64,000 bases of DNA, taken from assembly GCF_038500265.1 (NCBI RefSeq), contig NZ_CP150637.1:2474501-2538500 (forward strand), read 5' to 3'. Shown here in pieces: positions 20,986 through 31,683 of this stretch. The notes under the pieces are model-generated. The model made no database searches and was not told the DNA's origin. It was given only the letters and a program-made list of their open reading frames with translations. Numbering within the stretch: position 1 is the first letter of the stretch; the number at the start of each line of letters is the position of its first letter. The DNA is from Ignatzschineria larvae DSM 13226 (GTDB taxonomy: Bacteria > Pseudomonadota > Gammaproteobacteria > Cardiobacteriales > Wohlfahrtiimonadaceae). Position numbers and translations under genes: made by a program.

Positions 20986-23949
20986 ATGAACAGAATTTAT
21001 AGTGTTGTTTGGAGTTATGCGAAGAAAACTTATGTGGTGGCTTCGGAGTTTGCGTCGCGGAAAAAAATCGCCGTGGGTGCATCTGGCCTTGCGATGACAA
21101 CACTACTCTCATTAGCGGTTTCAATGTCACCACTCTTCGCGGAAGAGCTTTTGGTGCACGATATCTTGCAAGCTGAAAATCCAGCGCTATTAGCGGATGT
21201 TGCAGATACAGCAGATGTTACAGATACAGAAAATAGTCACGACACTCATCAAGGACAGGATTCTTCAGGCGAGCAGAAAGCTGAAGATAAAGCCCTCGAA
21301 TTACGTCAAAATGAATTAGCGCTTGCCGCTTTAGGCATTATCGCACCTGCTGATGAGCCGGTATTAGAGGTACCATCAGTGATGTTGAATCGCGATAGTT
21401 TGCTGCGATATACAGAAGGTGGTGGTACGGCAACTGGTGCTGATGCTATTGCGATAGGGACTGGATCAAGTGCTAGTGGTATATACTCTATTGCTTTTGG
21501 TAAAGATGCAAAGGCGAATGCTGAATCCTCTATCGCACAGGGTACTGGTGCCACTGCAATCGGTAAAAATAGTATTGCGTTAGGCTCAGGTGCGCAATCT
21601 GGTTCGAGCGCAGGAACGGGTGTAGCTATAGGATATCAAGCTATAAGTACAGGCGGTGGAACTGTTGCAATTGGGGAGGAAGCAAGTGCTACAATAAACA
21701 ATGGGACTGCATTTGGTTATAGCGCAAAAGCGCAGGGCGCAAACTCGGTTTCGCTAGGGGCTCTGTCTAGCGCAGTAGGTACGTATTCTCTTGCAATAGG
21801 TCCTGGTGCAAAAACAAGTAGTACATCTCGATCTGCTATAGCTGTTGGTGAAAATGCAACTGCGACAGGTGAATATTCTGTTGTGCTAGGCGTAAGCACA
21901 AATGCATCTGGTGCATCATCCATTGTGGTAGGTAATAGTGCAAATGCGGCTGGTGAATCGGCTATTGCTCTAGGAACCAATGCAATCGGATTTGGCGCAA
22001 ATTCTATTGCTCAAGGTAGCGGTGCGGCTGCAACTGCTGAATCAGCTATCGCGCAGGGAGCTGGTGCGAATGCATTTGCCGCTGGTTCAATTGCTCTTGG
22101 TAAGTCTGCCAAGGCGGATGTTGCTGCTACATCCGCAATTGCATTGGGCGATGGCGCAAGTGCAACAGGGGCGAATAGTGTTGCGCTCGGCACAGGTTCG
22201 CAAGCTTTAGCAGATAATAGCTACGCATTAGGCGGGGCATCAGTCTCAGGTGCCAACACCTTTGTTTATGGTAAGCAGCTTGTTGGGCCTGTAACATTTG
22301 AAAATGGTCTCTTAATGGGACAGGGGAATAGTGGCATTGTATCGGCCGATGCAATGAGTCGTACAGATGCCTCAATCCTCTTTGGGAATAATAATCGACT
22401 TGCATCTGGATATGACGAGCAAGGTTCTAATGATACGGCAATTATTGGTATCGGTCACGATAATATTATCCGAGGAACCGGCTCGCTAGTATTTGGTCGT
22501 GGTAATACTTTTGGTGACTTAGATGATCCTAATAATAAAGCAGGAGGGCAAACCGGAGGTACTTTAGGTCCTACTAATGCAATGATTATTGGGAATAACT
22601 CTAGCGTTTCTCAATTGTCTTCTGGATCATTAATATTGGGTAACAACGTTGATATAAGCGCGACTAACGCCGTCGGTATTGGTAATGGTCTCTCTAAAAT
22701 TCTTGGCAACAATTCAGTGACCATAGGGAATAATATTGAACAAACAGGGCAGAGCTCGGTTGCTATCGGCGATGGTGCTTATGCCGGTGAGAGAAGTATT
22801 GGGATCGGGAATACAGCCTATGCGTATGGTTTTGATACGATCGTAATGGGAACAGGTGCGGATTCCGTTGGGCAAGGTTCAAAGAATTCAATTGCCCTAG
22901 GGACAGCAGCAAAAGTGAATAATGTGGCAGGTGCGATCGCGATGGGGAACCAGAGCCTTGTCTCTGCTGCTGATTCTATGGCATTAGGTTCGAGCAGTAA
23001 GGCAACTGGAACAACATCAGTGGCGCTCGGTAATGCAAGTAGTGCCACTGGTGCGAATTCTGTGGCGCTCGGCGCAGGCAGTATTGCATCAGAAGCAAAT
23101 GTCGTTGCCGTCGGTTCTAATGCATCTAATACTCGCAAAATCAAATGGGTCACTGAAGGGGAGATCTCTCAGACCTCGAAAGATGCGATCAACGGTTCTC
23201 AGCTCTACGGAACGAATAAATCTATTGTTGATTCCTTAGGTGGTGGGGCGACCTTAAATCCTAATGGCACAATCAAAGGGCCAAGCTATACGATTACAAA
23301 TGCAGATGGCAATAAAACCACAGTTAATAATGTAGGTGATGCTTTAGAGAACATTGATGGAGCTGTTACTAACAATACGACAAATATCAATAATCTCACA
23401 ACGACAGTCAACGGAGGTTTAACTTTCGCGGGGGATAGCGGAACGCCTCAAAATTTCAAACTAGGACAAACTGTATCGATTGTTGGTGGTGCAACGCTTG
23501 CGAATTTAACTGATGGCAATATCGGTGTCGTGGCTGAGGGTGGTAAGCTCAATATTAAACTTTCCAAAGATCTTGCGCTTGGCACAAATGGTTCTGTGAA
23601 ATTTGGCAACACAGAATTAACAGAAACAGGGCTCACAATTAAGAATGGCCCAAGCGTGACGACATCTGGAATCAATGCGGGTAATCAAAAAATCACCAAT
23701 GTGACAGCCGGAACGGAAGACGCTGATGCAGTGAATGTGAGTCAGTTGAAAGAAGTTGATCAAAAAGTGGCGGATAACACCTCGAGTATTAATGATCTGG
23801 GTGATCGCGTAACAATAAATGAAGGTAATATCTCAACGATAACCGGTGATGTTAATACCATTAAAAATGATGTGACCAATATCCAAGGTGATATTACAAA
23901 TCTTGGTGATCGTGTAACGATAAATGAAGGCTTGAGTTCCAATTTCTAA
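20986..23949 (+). CDS. Adhesin 5' half: ESPR signal, YadA-like head, first stalk
   Basis: This 987-residue frame starts after AAGGGA. Residues 1-27 ([18 protein letters not shown] and following) are an extended signal peptide region, then a hydrophobic core ends near LFA-E at about residue 51. A short acidic linker precedes a long YadA-type head from about residue 147 to 715, built of 14-residue left-handed beta-roll repeats such as SIALGSGAQ and AIGDGAYA. A neck (WVTEGEIS...DAINGSQLY) lies at about 722-742, then stalk repeats with GDRVTINEG. The last six residues come from the inserted element, and the frame stops there without a beta-barrel anchor. Confidence 0.9.
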   Translation: MNRIYSVVWSYAKKTYVVASEFASRKKIAVGASGLAMTTLLSLAVSMSPLFAEELLVHDILQAENPALLADVADTADVTDTENSHDTHQGQDSSGEQKAEDKALELRQNELALAALGIIAPADEPVLEVPSVMLNRDSLLRYTEGGGTATGADAIAIGTGSSASGIYSIAFGKDAKANAESSIAQGTGATAIGKNSIALGSGAQSGSSAGTGVAIGYQAISTGGGTVAIGEEASATINNGTAFGYSAKAQGANSVSLGALSSAVGTYSLAIGPGAKTSSTSRSAIAVGENATATGEYSVVLGVSTNASGASSIVVGNSANAAGESAIALGTNAIGFGANSIAQGSGAAATAESAIAQGAGANAFAAGSIALGKSAKADVAATSAIALGDGASATGANSVALGTGSQALADNSYALGGASVSGANTFVYGKQLVGPVTFENGLLMGQGNSGIVSADAMSRTDASILFGNNNRLASGYDEQGSNDTAIIGIGHDNIIRGTGSLVFGRGNTFGDLDDPNNKAGGQTGGTLGPTNAMIIGNNSSVSQLSSGSLILGNNVDISATNAVGIGNGLSKILGNNSVTIGNNIEQTGQSSVAIGDGAYAGERSIGIGNTAYAYGFDTIVMGTGADSVGQGSKNSIALGTAAKVNNVAGAIAMGNQSLVSAADSMALGSSSKATGTTSVALGNASSATGANSVALGAGSIASEANVVAVGSNASNTRKIKWVTEGEISQTSKDAINGSQLYGTNKSIVDSLGGGATLNPNGTIKGPSYTITNADGNKTTVNNVGDALENIDGAVTNNTTNINNLTTTVNGGLTFAGDSGTPQNFKLGQTVSIVGGATLANLTDGNIGVVAEGGKLNIKLSKDLALGTNGSVKFGNTELTETGLTIKNGPSVTTSGINAGNQKITNVTAGTEDADAVNVSQLKEVDQKVADNTSSINDLGDRVTINEGNISTITGDVNTIKNDVTNIQGDITNLGDRVTINEGLSSNF
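23928..23930. repeat. Left copy of 3-bp target duplication (AGG)
   Basis: AGG here and AGG at 25017-25019 flank the element. One copy fits the intact adhesin frame, so the other was made by insertion. Confidence 0.75.
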
Positions 23950-25016
23950 CGCAACAGTTAATGTTTCGTCATCTGAGTAGCTTCATATTCCTTGTGAAAT
24001 AGTTCTGTAATAACTTCGATAGGCGATCTAAAATTAAAGCGTTTTCGAGGTCGACTATTGAGTGATAGCGCTATTTCATCAAGCTCTTCCTGACTATGAA
24101 TAGAAAGATCTGTCCCTTTGGGCAAGTATTGTCGTATCAAACCATTGATATTCTCATTACTCCCTCTTTGCCAGGGGCTATGGGGATCACAAAAGTAGAT
24201 AGCAACTCCCGTATTTTGCGTGATCTGAGCATGATAAGCCATTTCTTTCCCTCGATCATAGGTCATTGTTCGTGCAAATGTTAAAGGTACTCGATTGAGT
24301 GCTGCGCTAAACCCTATAACGGCAGAGGTTGCGGTTGCATCTTCCATTTTGATTAACATAACATAACCACTAGTGCGCTCAACTAATGTGCCGACAGCTG
24401 AAGCGTTGCCTTTTCCTTTGATCAAATCACCTTCCCAATGTCCAGGTGTTAAACGATCTTCAACTTCTGGAGGACGTAAGTGAATACTTACTAAATCAGG
24501 AATTTGCCCTCTTCTATCCACAGTTCCTTTTCGGGGTTTTCGTGTGGTACGTCCTTGCCTTAAACATTGGAGTAATTCTTTTTTTAATTGGCCAACGGGT
24601 AAAGCATACAAGGCATTGTAGATTGTTTCTTGGCAAACATAGTAACTAGAATTAGCCATCTTTTTAAGTACCCCGGATATTTGTTCAGGAGATAATTTAG
24701 CACGTAAACACTGTTCCACAAAACCAAATAAGACCGTTCCTGGCGTTAGTTTTTCATCAGGGGCGCATCTCTTTCTAGCTTGTAAATAGGCGTACTGTGC
24801 CTTTGTTGCAGCATAGTGATCTTTATCCTCAACTCTTTTTAACTCTCTGGAAATTGTCGAAGGCGATCGGTTTAGCTCTTTAGCAATGGTTCGAATACTT
24901 TTATTAAGTTGTATACCAACTTCAATATTGATCCGTTCATTAAGTGATAATCTTGAATAGTTCATGGCAACATTTTACTCCTTAAGTAAGTGTTGCGCTA
25001 GGAATTGGATTCCGCC
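23931..25016. mobile_element. IS30-family insertion sequence, 1,086 bp, complete
   Basis: The element has imperfect terminal inverted repeats. The left end reads CTTGAGTTCCAATTTCTA then ACGCAACA; the right end, inverted, reads GGCGGAATCCAATTCCTA then GCGCAACA. The CAATT...CGCAACA core matches the IS30 family ends. It encodes one DD(33)E transposase on the minus strand and is bordered by AGG duplications. Both ends and the transposase are intact, so it may still be active. The insertion is recent enough that the adhesin halves stay in frame with no extra damage visible. Confidence 0.88.
23958..24965 (-). CDS. IS30 family transposase
   Basis: A 335-residue transposase. Residues 1-45 form the N-terminal helix-turn-helix (LSLNERINIEVGIQL, then IAKELNRSPSTISREL). 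The catalytic RNase H-like core has D180 (HWEGDLIKG), D237 (TYDRGKE) and E271 (SNENING), giving the DD(33)E spacing of the family. It fills almost all of the element, as is usual. Its start codon lies only 51 bases from the right end of the element and overlaps, in antisense, the start of the downstream open frame. Confidence 0.95.
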   Translation of the reverse strand: MNYSRLSLNERINIEVGIQLNKSIRTIAKELNRSPSTISRELKRVEDKDHYAATKAQYAYLQARKRCAPDEKLTPGTVLFGFVEQCLRAKLSPEQISGVLKKMANSSYYVCQETIYNALYALPVGQLKKELLQCLRQGRTTRKPRKGTVDRRGQIPDLVSIHLRPPEVEDRLTPGHWEGDLIKGKGNASAVGTLVERTSGYVMLIKMEDATATSAVIGFSAALNRVPLTFARTMTYDRGKEMAYHAQITQNTGVAIYFCDPHSPWQRGSNENINGLIRQYLPKGTDLSIHSQEELDEIALSLNSRPRKRFNFRSPIEVITELFHKEYEATQMTKH

Positions 25017-28000
25017 AGGTAATATCACTAACCTTAAAACAGGTAAAGCCGGTCTTATTCAGGTCAAAGATGGTCAATTAGTTGTTGATAATACAATCGA
25101 TGGCGCAGATAAAGCGACATTTAATATCAAGAATGCAGACGGTTCAGCTCGTAAATTAACCGGCGTTGCGCCTGGTGAAATTGATGCTAATTCAACAGAT
25201 GCAATCAATGGTTCACAACTTAAAGCGACCAATGACCGCGTTGCGAAAAATGAAGAAAATATCACGAATATTCAAGGTGATGTCACGAATCTTGGTAATC
25301 GTGTCACGGAAAATACAACGAACATTACCAATGTCACCAATAAAATCAACGAAGGTTTAACGTTTGCTGGTGATGATGGTAGTAAAAAACATCAGTTAGG
25401 CGATACAGTGTCTATAGTCGGTGGTGCCAATAAGGATGCATTAACAGCGAACAATATCGGCGTAGTTGTTGATGAAAATGGCAAGCTCAACGTAAAACTT
25501 GCGAAAGATATCGATCTTGGTGCAGACGGTTCTATGAAAGCCGGCAATACGGTTGTAAATAATGATGGCGTAAAAGTGGGCGATAATGTCACATTAGGTG
25601 ATACAGGCTTAACCATTAAAGATGGCCCAAGCATTACAACTGGCGGTATTGATGCTGGTAACAAAAAAATCACGAATGTTGCAGATGGTGAAGGCACTAA
25701 TGATGCTGTAAACAAAGGTCAGTTAGATGCTGTTGATAATAAAGTTACTAACAATACAACGAATATTACTAATTTAGGGGATCGTGTAACGGTCAACGAA
25801 GGTGATATCAATAATCTTAAAAATGGCACAGCAGGTCTAGTAATCCTAGGCAATGCGCCGAATGAAATCGTCTTTAATAAAGACCTCGTTGGCGAACGCG
25901 ATACCTTTAACATTAGTACGGTAGGCGATGATGGTAAAACTGTGACTCGTAAAATCACAGGTGTTACAGCAGGTGAAATTGGAAAAGATTCAACAGATGC
26001 GATTAATGGTTCACAGCTTTATGCTGGTAATAAAAACCTATCTGATGCGTTAATGGGAAATCATGGAACATTAAATGCCGATGGTACATTAAATAATCTT
26101 GATTTTGCAGATGCCGTTGGATCAGATACACCTATCACAAATGTTTACGATGGTTTAGATAGCTTGAATCAACGCATTACATCAGGTAAAGCAGGGCTTG
26201 TTCAGCTTTCTGATGATGGTACTAAGCTTGTTATTGATAATGCCAATGCTGGTAGTGCCACAGAATTCAACTTCGCAAATGGCGTCAATGATAAGGGTGA
26301 AACAGTTACTCGTAAATTAACCGGCGTTAGTGAAGGCTTAATTTCTGCCGAATCAAAAGATGCGATTAATGGATCGCAATTATTCGCCACAAATAAGAAC
26401 GTCGCTCAAAATACTACGAATATTAACAACTTAGGCGATGCTCTTGGTGGTGGTGCGAAGGTTAATGAAGATGGTATCTGGACCGGACCAACTTATGACT
26501 TCGGTGAGGTTGATGAAGATGGTAACAATATCACTTACAACAATGTTGGTGATGCTTTAGGAAACCTTGATGGCCGTGTTGATGAAAATACGAAAAACAT
26601 TACCAACGTTACGGATAAAGTGAACAAGGGACTCTTCTTTGAAGGGGATCAAGAGGGTGATAAAAATAACTTCCAGTTAGGTGATACGGTCAAGATTGTT
26701 GGCGGTGCAGATAAGGAAGGCTTAACTGCGGGTAATATTGGTGTCAACATTAATGAAGATGGTGATATTGCGGTTCAATTATCTAAAGATCTTAATTTAG
26801 CAGATAAAGATGGCAATGCAGGTTCTGTGAAAACAGGTGATACAGTTGTTGATAATAGTGGTGTAACTGTTAAAGATGCAGAAACAGGTGAATCTGCAAC
26901 TTTAGGTAAAGATGGTCTAACGACTGTTGGCGCCGATGGTAAAGCGGGTCCAAGTATTACAACTGGCGGTATTGATGCCGGGGGTAAAACAATCACTAAC
27001 GTTGCCGATGGTGTGAATGGTAAAGATGCTGTCAATAAGGATCAGTTAGATACTGTCAAAGACACTATTGAAGGTAATATCGATCAAGGCTTGAACTTTG
27101 CAGGTAATACTGAAGGAGCTCAGATCAATAAGAAACTAGGCGACACGTTGACAATCAAAGGTGGCTTAGGGGAAGGCGTTGACGCGAGTGATGAAAATCT
27201 TCGTGTTGATGTTGAAGATGGCAATCTTGTTGTGAAGATGGCCAATAAGTTAACGGGCTTAGAAGATATCCAAGTTGGTAAAGCTGACGCTGATGGCGAA
27301 GAAGGTGTTGATGGAAAAATTGGTGTTACCGGAAAAGATGGTTCATCAGTTGTGATCAATGGTGCCGATGGTTCAATTGGTTTAACCGGTCCGAAAGGTG
27401 AAGATGGTTCATCATCAAGCACGAATATCTCCTTTATCAATAATGGAAAACAGGGCTTAGATGGCACGCCGGGTGAAGATGGTGAAATCCGTATTGTCTA
27501 CAAAGATAAAGATGGCAATGACCAGCAAATGGCGAACTTGAATGATGGTTTAGTTTTTGGTGGTGATAACGCAGATGTTGCGGTTAAACGTAAGTTAAAT
27601 GAGCGTCTTGATATTCTTGGCGGTGCAACAAATGCAACTAGTGCGAAGAATATTGTGACCACTGCAGATGAAAATGGCTCAATCCAAATTGACCTTGCGA
27701 AAGATATCGATCTTGGTGCTGATGGTTCTGTGAAAACAGGTAATACCGTTATGAACAATGATGGTGTAACTGTTAAAGATGCTACAACCGGAGAATCTGC
27801 AACGTTAGGTAAAGATGGTTTAACGACTATTGGTGCCGATGGTAAAGCGGGTCCAAGTATTACAACTGGCGGTATTGATGCCGGGGGTAAAACAATCACT
27901 AACGTTGCCGATGGTGTGAATGGTAAAGATGCTGTCAATAAGGATCAGTTAGATACTGTCAAAGACACTATTGAAGGTAATATCGATCAAGGCTTGAACT

Positions 28001-30753
28001 TTGCAGGTAATACTGAAGGAGCTCAGATCAATAAGAAACTAGGCGACACGTTGACAATCAAAGGTGGCTTAGGGGAAGGCGTTGACGCGAGTGATGAAAA
28101 TCTTCGTGTTGATGTTGAAGATGGCAATCTTGTTGTGAAGATGGCCAATAAGTTAACGGGCTTAGAAGATATCCAAGTTGGTAAAGCTGACGCTGATGGC
28201 GAAGAAGGTGTTGATGGAAAAATTGGTGTTACCGGAAAAGATGGTTCATCAGTTGTGATCAATGGTGCCGATGGTTCAATTGGTTTAACCGGTCCGAAAG
28301 GTGAAGATGGTTCATCATCAAGCACGAATATCTCCTTTATCAATAATGGAAAACAGGGCTTAGATGGCACGCCGGGTGAAGATGGTGAAATCCGTATTGT
28401 CTACAAAGATAAAGATGGCAATGACCAGCAAATGGCGAACTTGAATGATGGTTTAGTTTTTGGTGGCGATAACGCAGATGTTGCGGTTAAACGTAAGTTA
28501 AATCAGCGTCTTGATATTTTAGGCGGTGCAACAAATGCAACTAGTGCGAAGAATATTGTGACCACTGCAGATGAAAATGGCTCAATTCAAATTGACCTTG
28601 CGAAAGATATCGATCTTGGTGCTGATGGTTCTGTGAAAACAGGAAATACAGTTGTTGATAATAGTGGTGTAACTGTTAAAGATGCAGAAACAGGTGAATC
28701 TGCAACTTTAGGTAAAGATGGTCTAACGACTGTTGGCGCTGATGGCAAAGCAGGTCCAAGTGTTAAAGGAGATGGCATTGATGCCGGCGGTAAGGTTATT
28801 ACTGACGTTGCCGATGGTGTGAATGGTAAAGATGCTGTCAACAAAGGCCAGTTAGATTCAGTTCAAGCTATTGCTGATAAAGGTTTAAGCTTTGCTGGAG
28901 ATGATGGATCGGAACATAACTTCAAATTAGGTGAGACGGTTAATATCCTAGGAGGAGCAACAGAGTTAACGGACAATAATATTGGTGTTAATGTTAATAG
29001 CGATGGTGATATTGAGGTTAAACTAGCCAAAGATATCGATCTTGGTGCAGAGGGTTCATTAAAAACAGGCAATACGATTATTGATAATAATGGTTTAACA
29101 ATTGTCAACGGTCCAAATGTCACAGTAGATGGCATTGATGCTGGTGATAAAATTATCAAAAATGTTGCAGATGGTTCTCTTGCAGAAGACTCCCAAGATG
29201 CTGTGAATGGTTCACAACTTTATAATACGAATAAAGTTATTTCTGATGGATTAATGGGTACAAATGGAGGGGGGATTCTGAACCCTGATGGAACATTGAA
29301 GTCACCGGATTTTTCAGAAGCTTTTGGTAAACAAGAAGGAACTATTACCAATGTCTATGATGGGTTTGATTATCTCAACAAAAATATCAATGGCGTTGTG
29401 AATGGTTCTAGCGGTCTTGTGATTCTTAACCCTAATAACAAGAATGAGATTATCTTTAACCAGGGTCTTGTTGGTGGGCGTGATACATTTAATGTTAGTA
29501 ATGGTGTAGATGCTGATGGTGATCAAATCACAACTAAGATTACAGGTGTTACAGATGGTAAAATTCATCAAGATTCATCCGACGCAATTAATGGTTCTCA
29601 ATTAGTAGATTCAAATATTAATATGGGTAATCATTTAGGTGGTGGCGCTGGATATCAAACAGATGCTAACGGTGAGTTTATCGTAGATCAAGATGGTAAC
29701 CATATTTGGCAAGGGCCTACCTACACGTTAAAAGATGAGAATGGTCAAGGGGTTACTTATGATAATGTTGGGGATGCTTTAGGTAATTTGGATAATCGCG
29801 TAGATAAAAATACAGGTGATATCAAAAATCTAGATGATAGAGTAACCAATATTGAAGGTGATATTAAAAATGTTACCGGTGATGTAAGTAATATTACTGA
29901 TGGTAAGGCAGGTATTATTCAAGTTGGTAAAGGTGATCAAACTGGGCAAGTAGTAATTGATGATGGTATTGCTAAAGGTGGTGATCTAAATATAGCTAAG
30001 GATAATGGTGCTGGAGATGACCGTAAACTTACCGGTGTAAAAGACGGTACAATCAGCAAAGACTCTTCCGACGCTATTAACGGTAGCCAGCTTTATAACA
30101 CTAATGATGTCATGGCCAATATTATTGGGGGAGGGCTGACTCTTAATGAAGATGGATCTCTATCCTACCCGAATAATAAATTCCAAGTGAACGGTAATTC
30201 TTACAATAATATTGCGGAAGCGATTGAAGCTGTGGATCAAGGCCAACTCTTTAGAGTTGAAAAGGATAAAGAGGGTAATGTAACGCAAATTGGTATTAAT
30301 AATAGTGGAGATGCGGGTAAGACAAATACCATTAGTTTTGCCAATGGCAGTGTCGCTCGTAAAGTCACAGGTGTTGCACCAGGTGAAATTAGTGCGACTT
30401 CGACCGATGCCATCAACGGTAGCCAGTTGCATGTTGTGAAAGAGGATATCAATAATATCAACTACACCTTAAATCACTACAATACTCGTATGAACAATAT
30501 TGAGAAAACCGTTCATCAAAATCGTAAGATGGCAAGTGCCGGTATCGCCGGTGCGATGGCAATGAGTTCGATCCCGTATATTGAATACTCGAAATATTCA
30601 TTCGGTATGGGGCTTGGCTATTATGACAATGAAAGTGCAGTGTCTCTAGGGGTTCAAGGTAAGTTGACCGATCGATCACGTTTTAGACTGCAAATGTCAT
30701 ATGACACACAGAATAAGATTGGTGTTGGTGTCGGTATTGCTTTTGAATGGTGA
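25017..30753 (+). CDS. Adhesin 3' half: stalk repeats and YadA anchor
   Basis: The open frame (a chance ATG at 24964 lies within the insertion element) contributes about 1,910 adhesin residues. They form a long stalk of alternating coiled coil and beta-connector modules: repeated LGDRVTxNEG segments, neck motifs DAINGSQL, and Trp-ring/GIN-like units with DGLxxxGxxGS and LGDTVxIxGGA. Glycine-rich segments such as GPKGEDG and GTPGEDGE lie in a duplicated region. The final 85 residues are a YadA-like anchor: VHQNRKMASAGIAGAMAM, then four beta strands ending in the terminal aromatic (FEW). Without its own signal peptide this half should not be exported. Confidence 0.9.
26938..28466 (+). repeat. 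903-bp tandem duplication in adhesin stalk
   Basis: A block starting at 26938 recurs 903 bp (301 codons) later at 27841. The first 626 bases of the two copies (26938-27563 and 27841-28466) appear identical by eye, and similarity continues for the rest of the unit. A third, diverged partial copy begins near 28744. The length is a multiple of three, so copies can be gained or lost without frameshift. Confidence 0.88.
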
Positions 30754-30786
30754 TAGATAGCTATTATTAATTTTAAAACATAGAAT

Positions 30787-30830
30787 AAGTGCCTAGGTAA
30801 TCCAGTTGTAAACCTAGGCACTTTTTTATT
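30787..30830 (+). terminator. Rho-independent terminator of adhesin gene
   Basis: A 12-bp perfect stem AAGTGCCTAGGT (30787-30798) / ACCTAGGCACTT (30812-30823) is followed by a T-rich run. Confidence 0.95.
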
Positions 30831-30844
30831 TTGCATTCTTCGGA

Positions 30845-30892
30845 ATTAAGATAGGAGATATTAAGCAGAACTTAAGAAACAGACACTACAAT
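30845..30892 (+). promoter_or_regulatory. Predicted autoregulated qseB promoter with TTAAG direct repeats
   Basis: ATTAAG (30860-30865) and CTTAAG (30871-30876) are separated by 5 bp, the layout of PmrA/QseB-type binding sites. A third ATTAAG lies at 30845-30850. A -10 hexamer TACAAT (30887-30892) starts 10 bp after the second half-site. The same arrangement, with the same 10-bp gap, occurs at 33287-33319. Confidence 0.65.
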
Positions 30893-30919
30893 ATCGCGTA
30901 TGCTGAGGGGAGATTTTAG

Positions 30920-31573
30920 ATGAAAATTTTATTGGTGGAAGATGATCGTTCGTTAGGAGATACCATTCAGAAATGGTTGCAGATGGATGGCTATGTGGTG
31001 GATTGGTTGACTAATGGCAATGATGCGAAGAATGTATTGATTGATACTTATGATTGTCTCTTACTTGATCGGGGTTTGCCCGGGTTGTCGGGGGATATGA
31101 TTTTAAAGAATTTTCGCAGTCAAAAGAAAGCATTGCCGATTATTATGATTACTGCACGCGATAGTATTGCCGATCGTATCGAAGGACTCGATTTAGGGGC
31201 TGATGATTATCTTGTGAAGCCTTTTGATCTAGAGGAACTGTCGGCGCGGATTCGGGCAATCTCTCGGCGGATTAGTCAGCAGGTGGAAACGGTATTTGTG
31301 CATGAAGATATCACGCTCGATCCGGCGACTAAAGTGGTGCAGAAAGCGGGCGAATCAGTGACATTGACCGCTAAAGAGTATGCTGTGCTTCATACTTTAA
31401 TGCAGTATCCTACCCGCACATTTACTAGAGAGGCCTTAGAAGATAAGCTCTATGCGTGGGGGAATGAGGTGGAGAGTAATGCCGTTGAGGTGCATATTCA
31501 TCATTTACGTAAGAAGCTTGGCAATGGCTTTATTCGAACACGCCGCGGTTTAGGTTATACCTTAGTGGGATAA
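30920..31573 (+). CDS. qseB: OmpR-family response regulator, QseB/PmrA-like
   Basis: A 217-residue two-component regulator. The receiver domain (1-115) has the acidic pocket ED at 7-8, phosphoacceptor Asp50 in LLLDRGLPG, the TAR switch threonine, and conserved Lys in LVKPFDLEELSAR. Residues 125-217 are a winged-helix OmpR/PhoB DNA-binding domain (LTAKEYAVLHTLM, VEVHIHHLRKKLG, TRRGLGYTLV). The receiver sequence style and the neighbouring kinase and YgiW gene fit QseB; BasR/PmrA is the close alternative. GAGGGGAG precedes the ATG. The promoter carries likely self-binding repeats. The kinase gene follows after 110 bp. Confidence 0.8.
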   Translation: MKILLVEDDRSLGDTIQKWLQMDGYVVDWLTNGNDAKNVLIDTYDCLLLDRGLPGLSGDMILKNFRSQKKALPIIMITARDSIADRIEGLDLGADDYLVKPFDLEELSARIRAISRRISQQVETVFVHEDITLDPATKVVQKAGESVTLTAKEYAVLHTLMQYPTRTFTREALEDKLYAWGNEVESNAVEVHIHHLRKKLGNGFIRTRRGLGYTLVG

Positions 31574-31683
31574 TGAATAGTTGCAATAGGCAATATCCAT
31601 ACGAATATGCAGATTCAATATGAAGGTTTCAGATGAATCTCAATATTGAGTTTCAGTGAAATGAGTGAACGAGTTGAGGCAAT

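Larger units (their letters stand above)
20986..30753 (+). pseudogene. Giant trimeric autotransporter adhesin gene interrupted by IS30-family element
   Basis: The two open frames on either side of the insertion element are halves of one gene. Joining 20986-23930 to 25020-30753 gives 8,679 bases, an exact multiple of three, encoding 2,892 residues plus stop. The junction then reads [17 protein letters not shown], which matches the other VTVNEG...NL repeats of the stalk. Type V secretion adhesins of this kind form outer-membrane trimers that bind host matrix or cells. As it stands, the 5' half lacks the membrane anchor and the 3' half lacks a signal peptide, so surface display should be lost unless the element excises precisely. 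Confidence 0.9.

Noticed and set aside
25392-28844. Many antisense open frames of 80-146 codons inside the adhesin
   Set aside because: They mirror the repetitive, biased codons of the sense gene. They lack ribosome-binding sites, and identical ones recur because of the tandem duplication.
24964-30753. Separate second adhesin gene starting within the insertion element
   Set aside because: The ATG at 24964 is inside the element, there is no signal peptide, and the joined frame without the element fits one gene.
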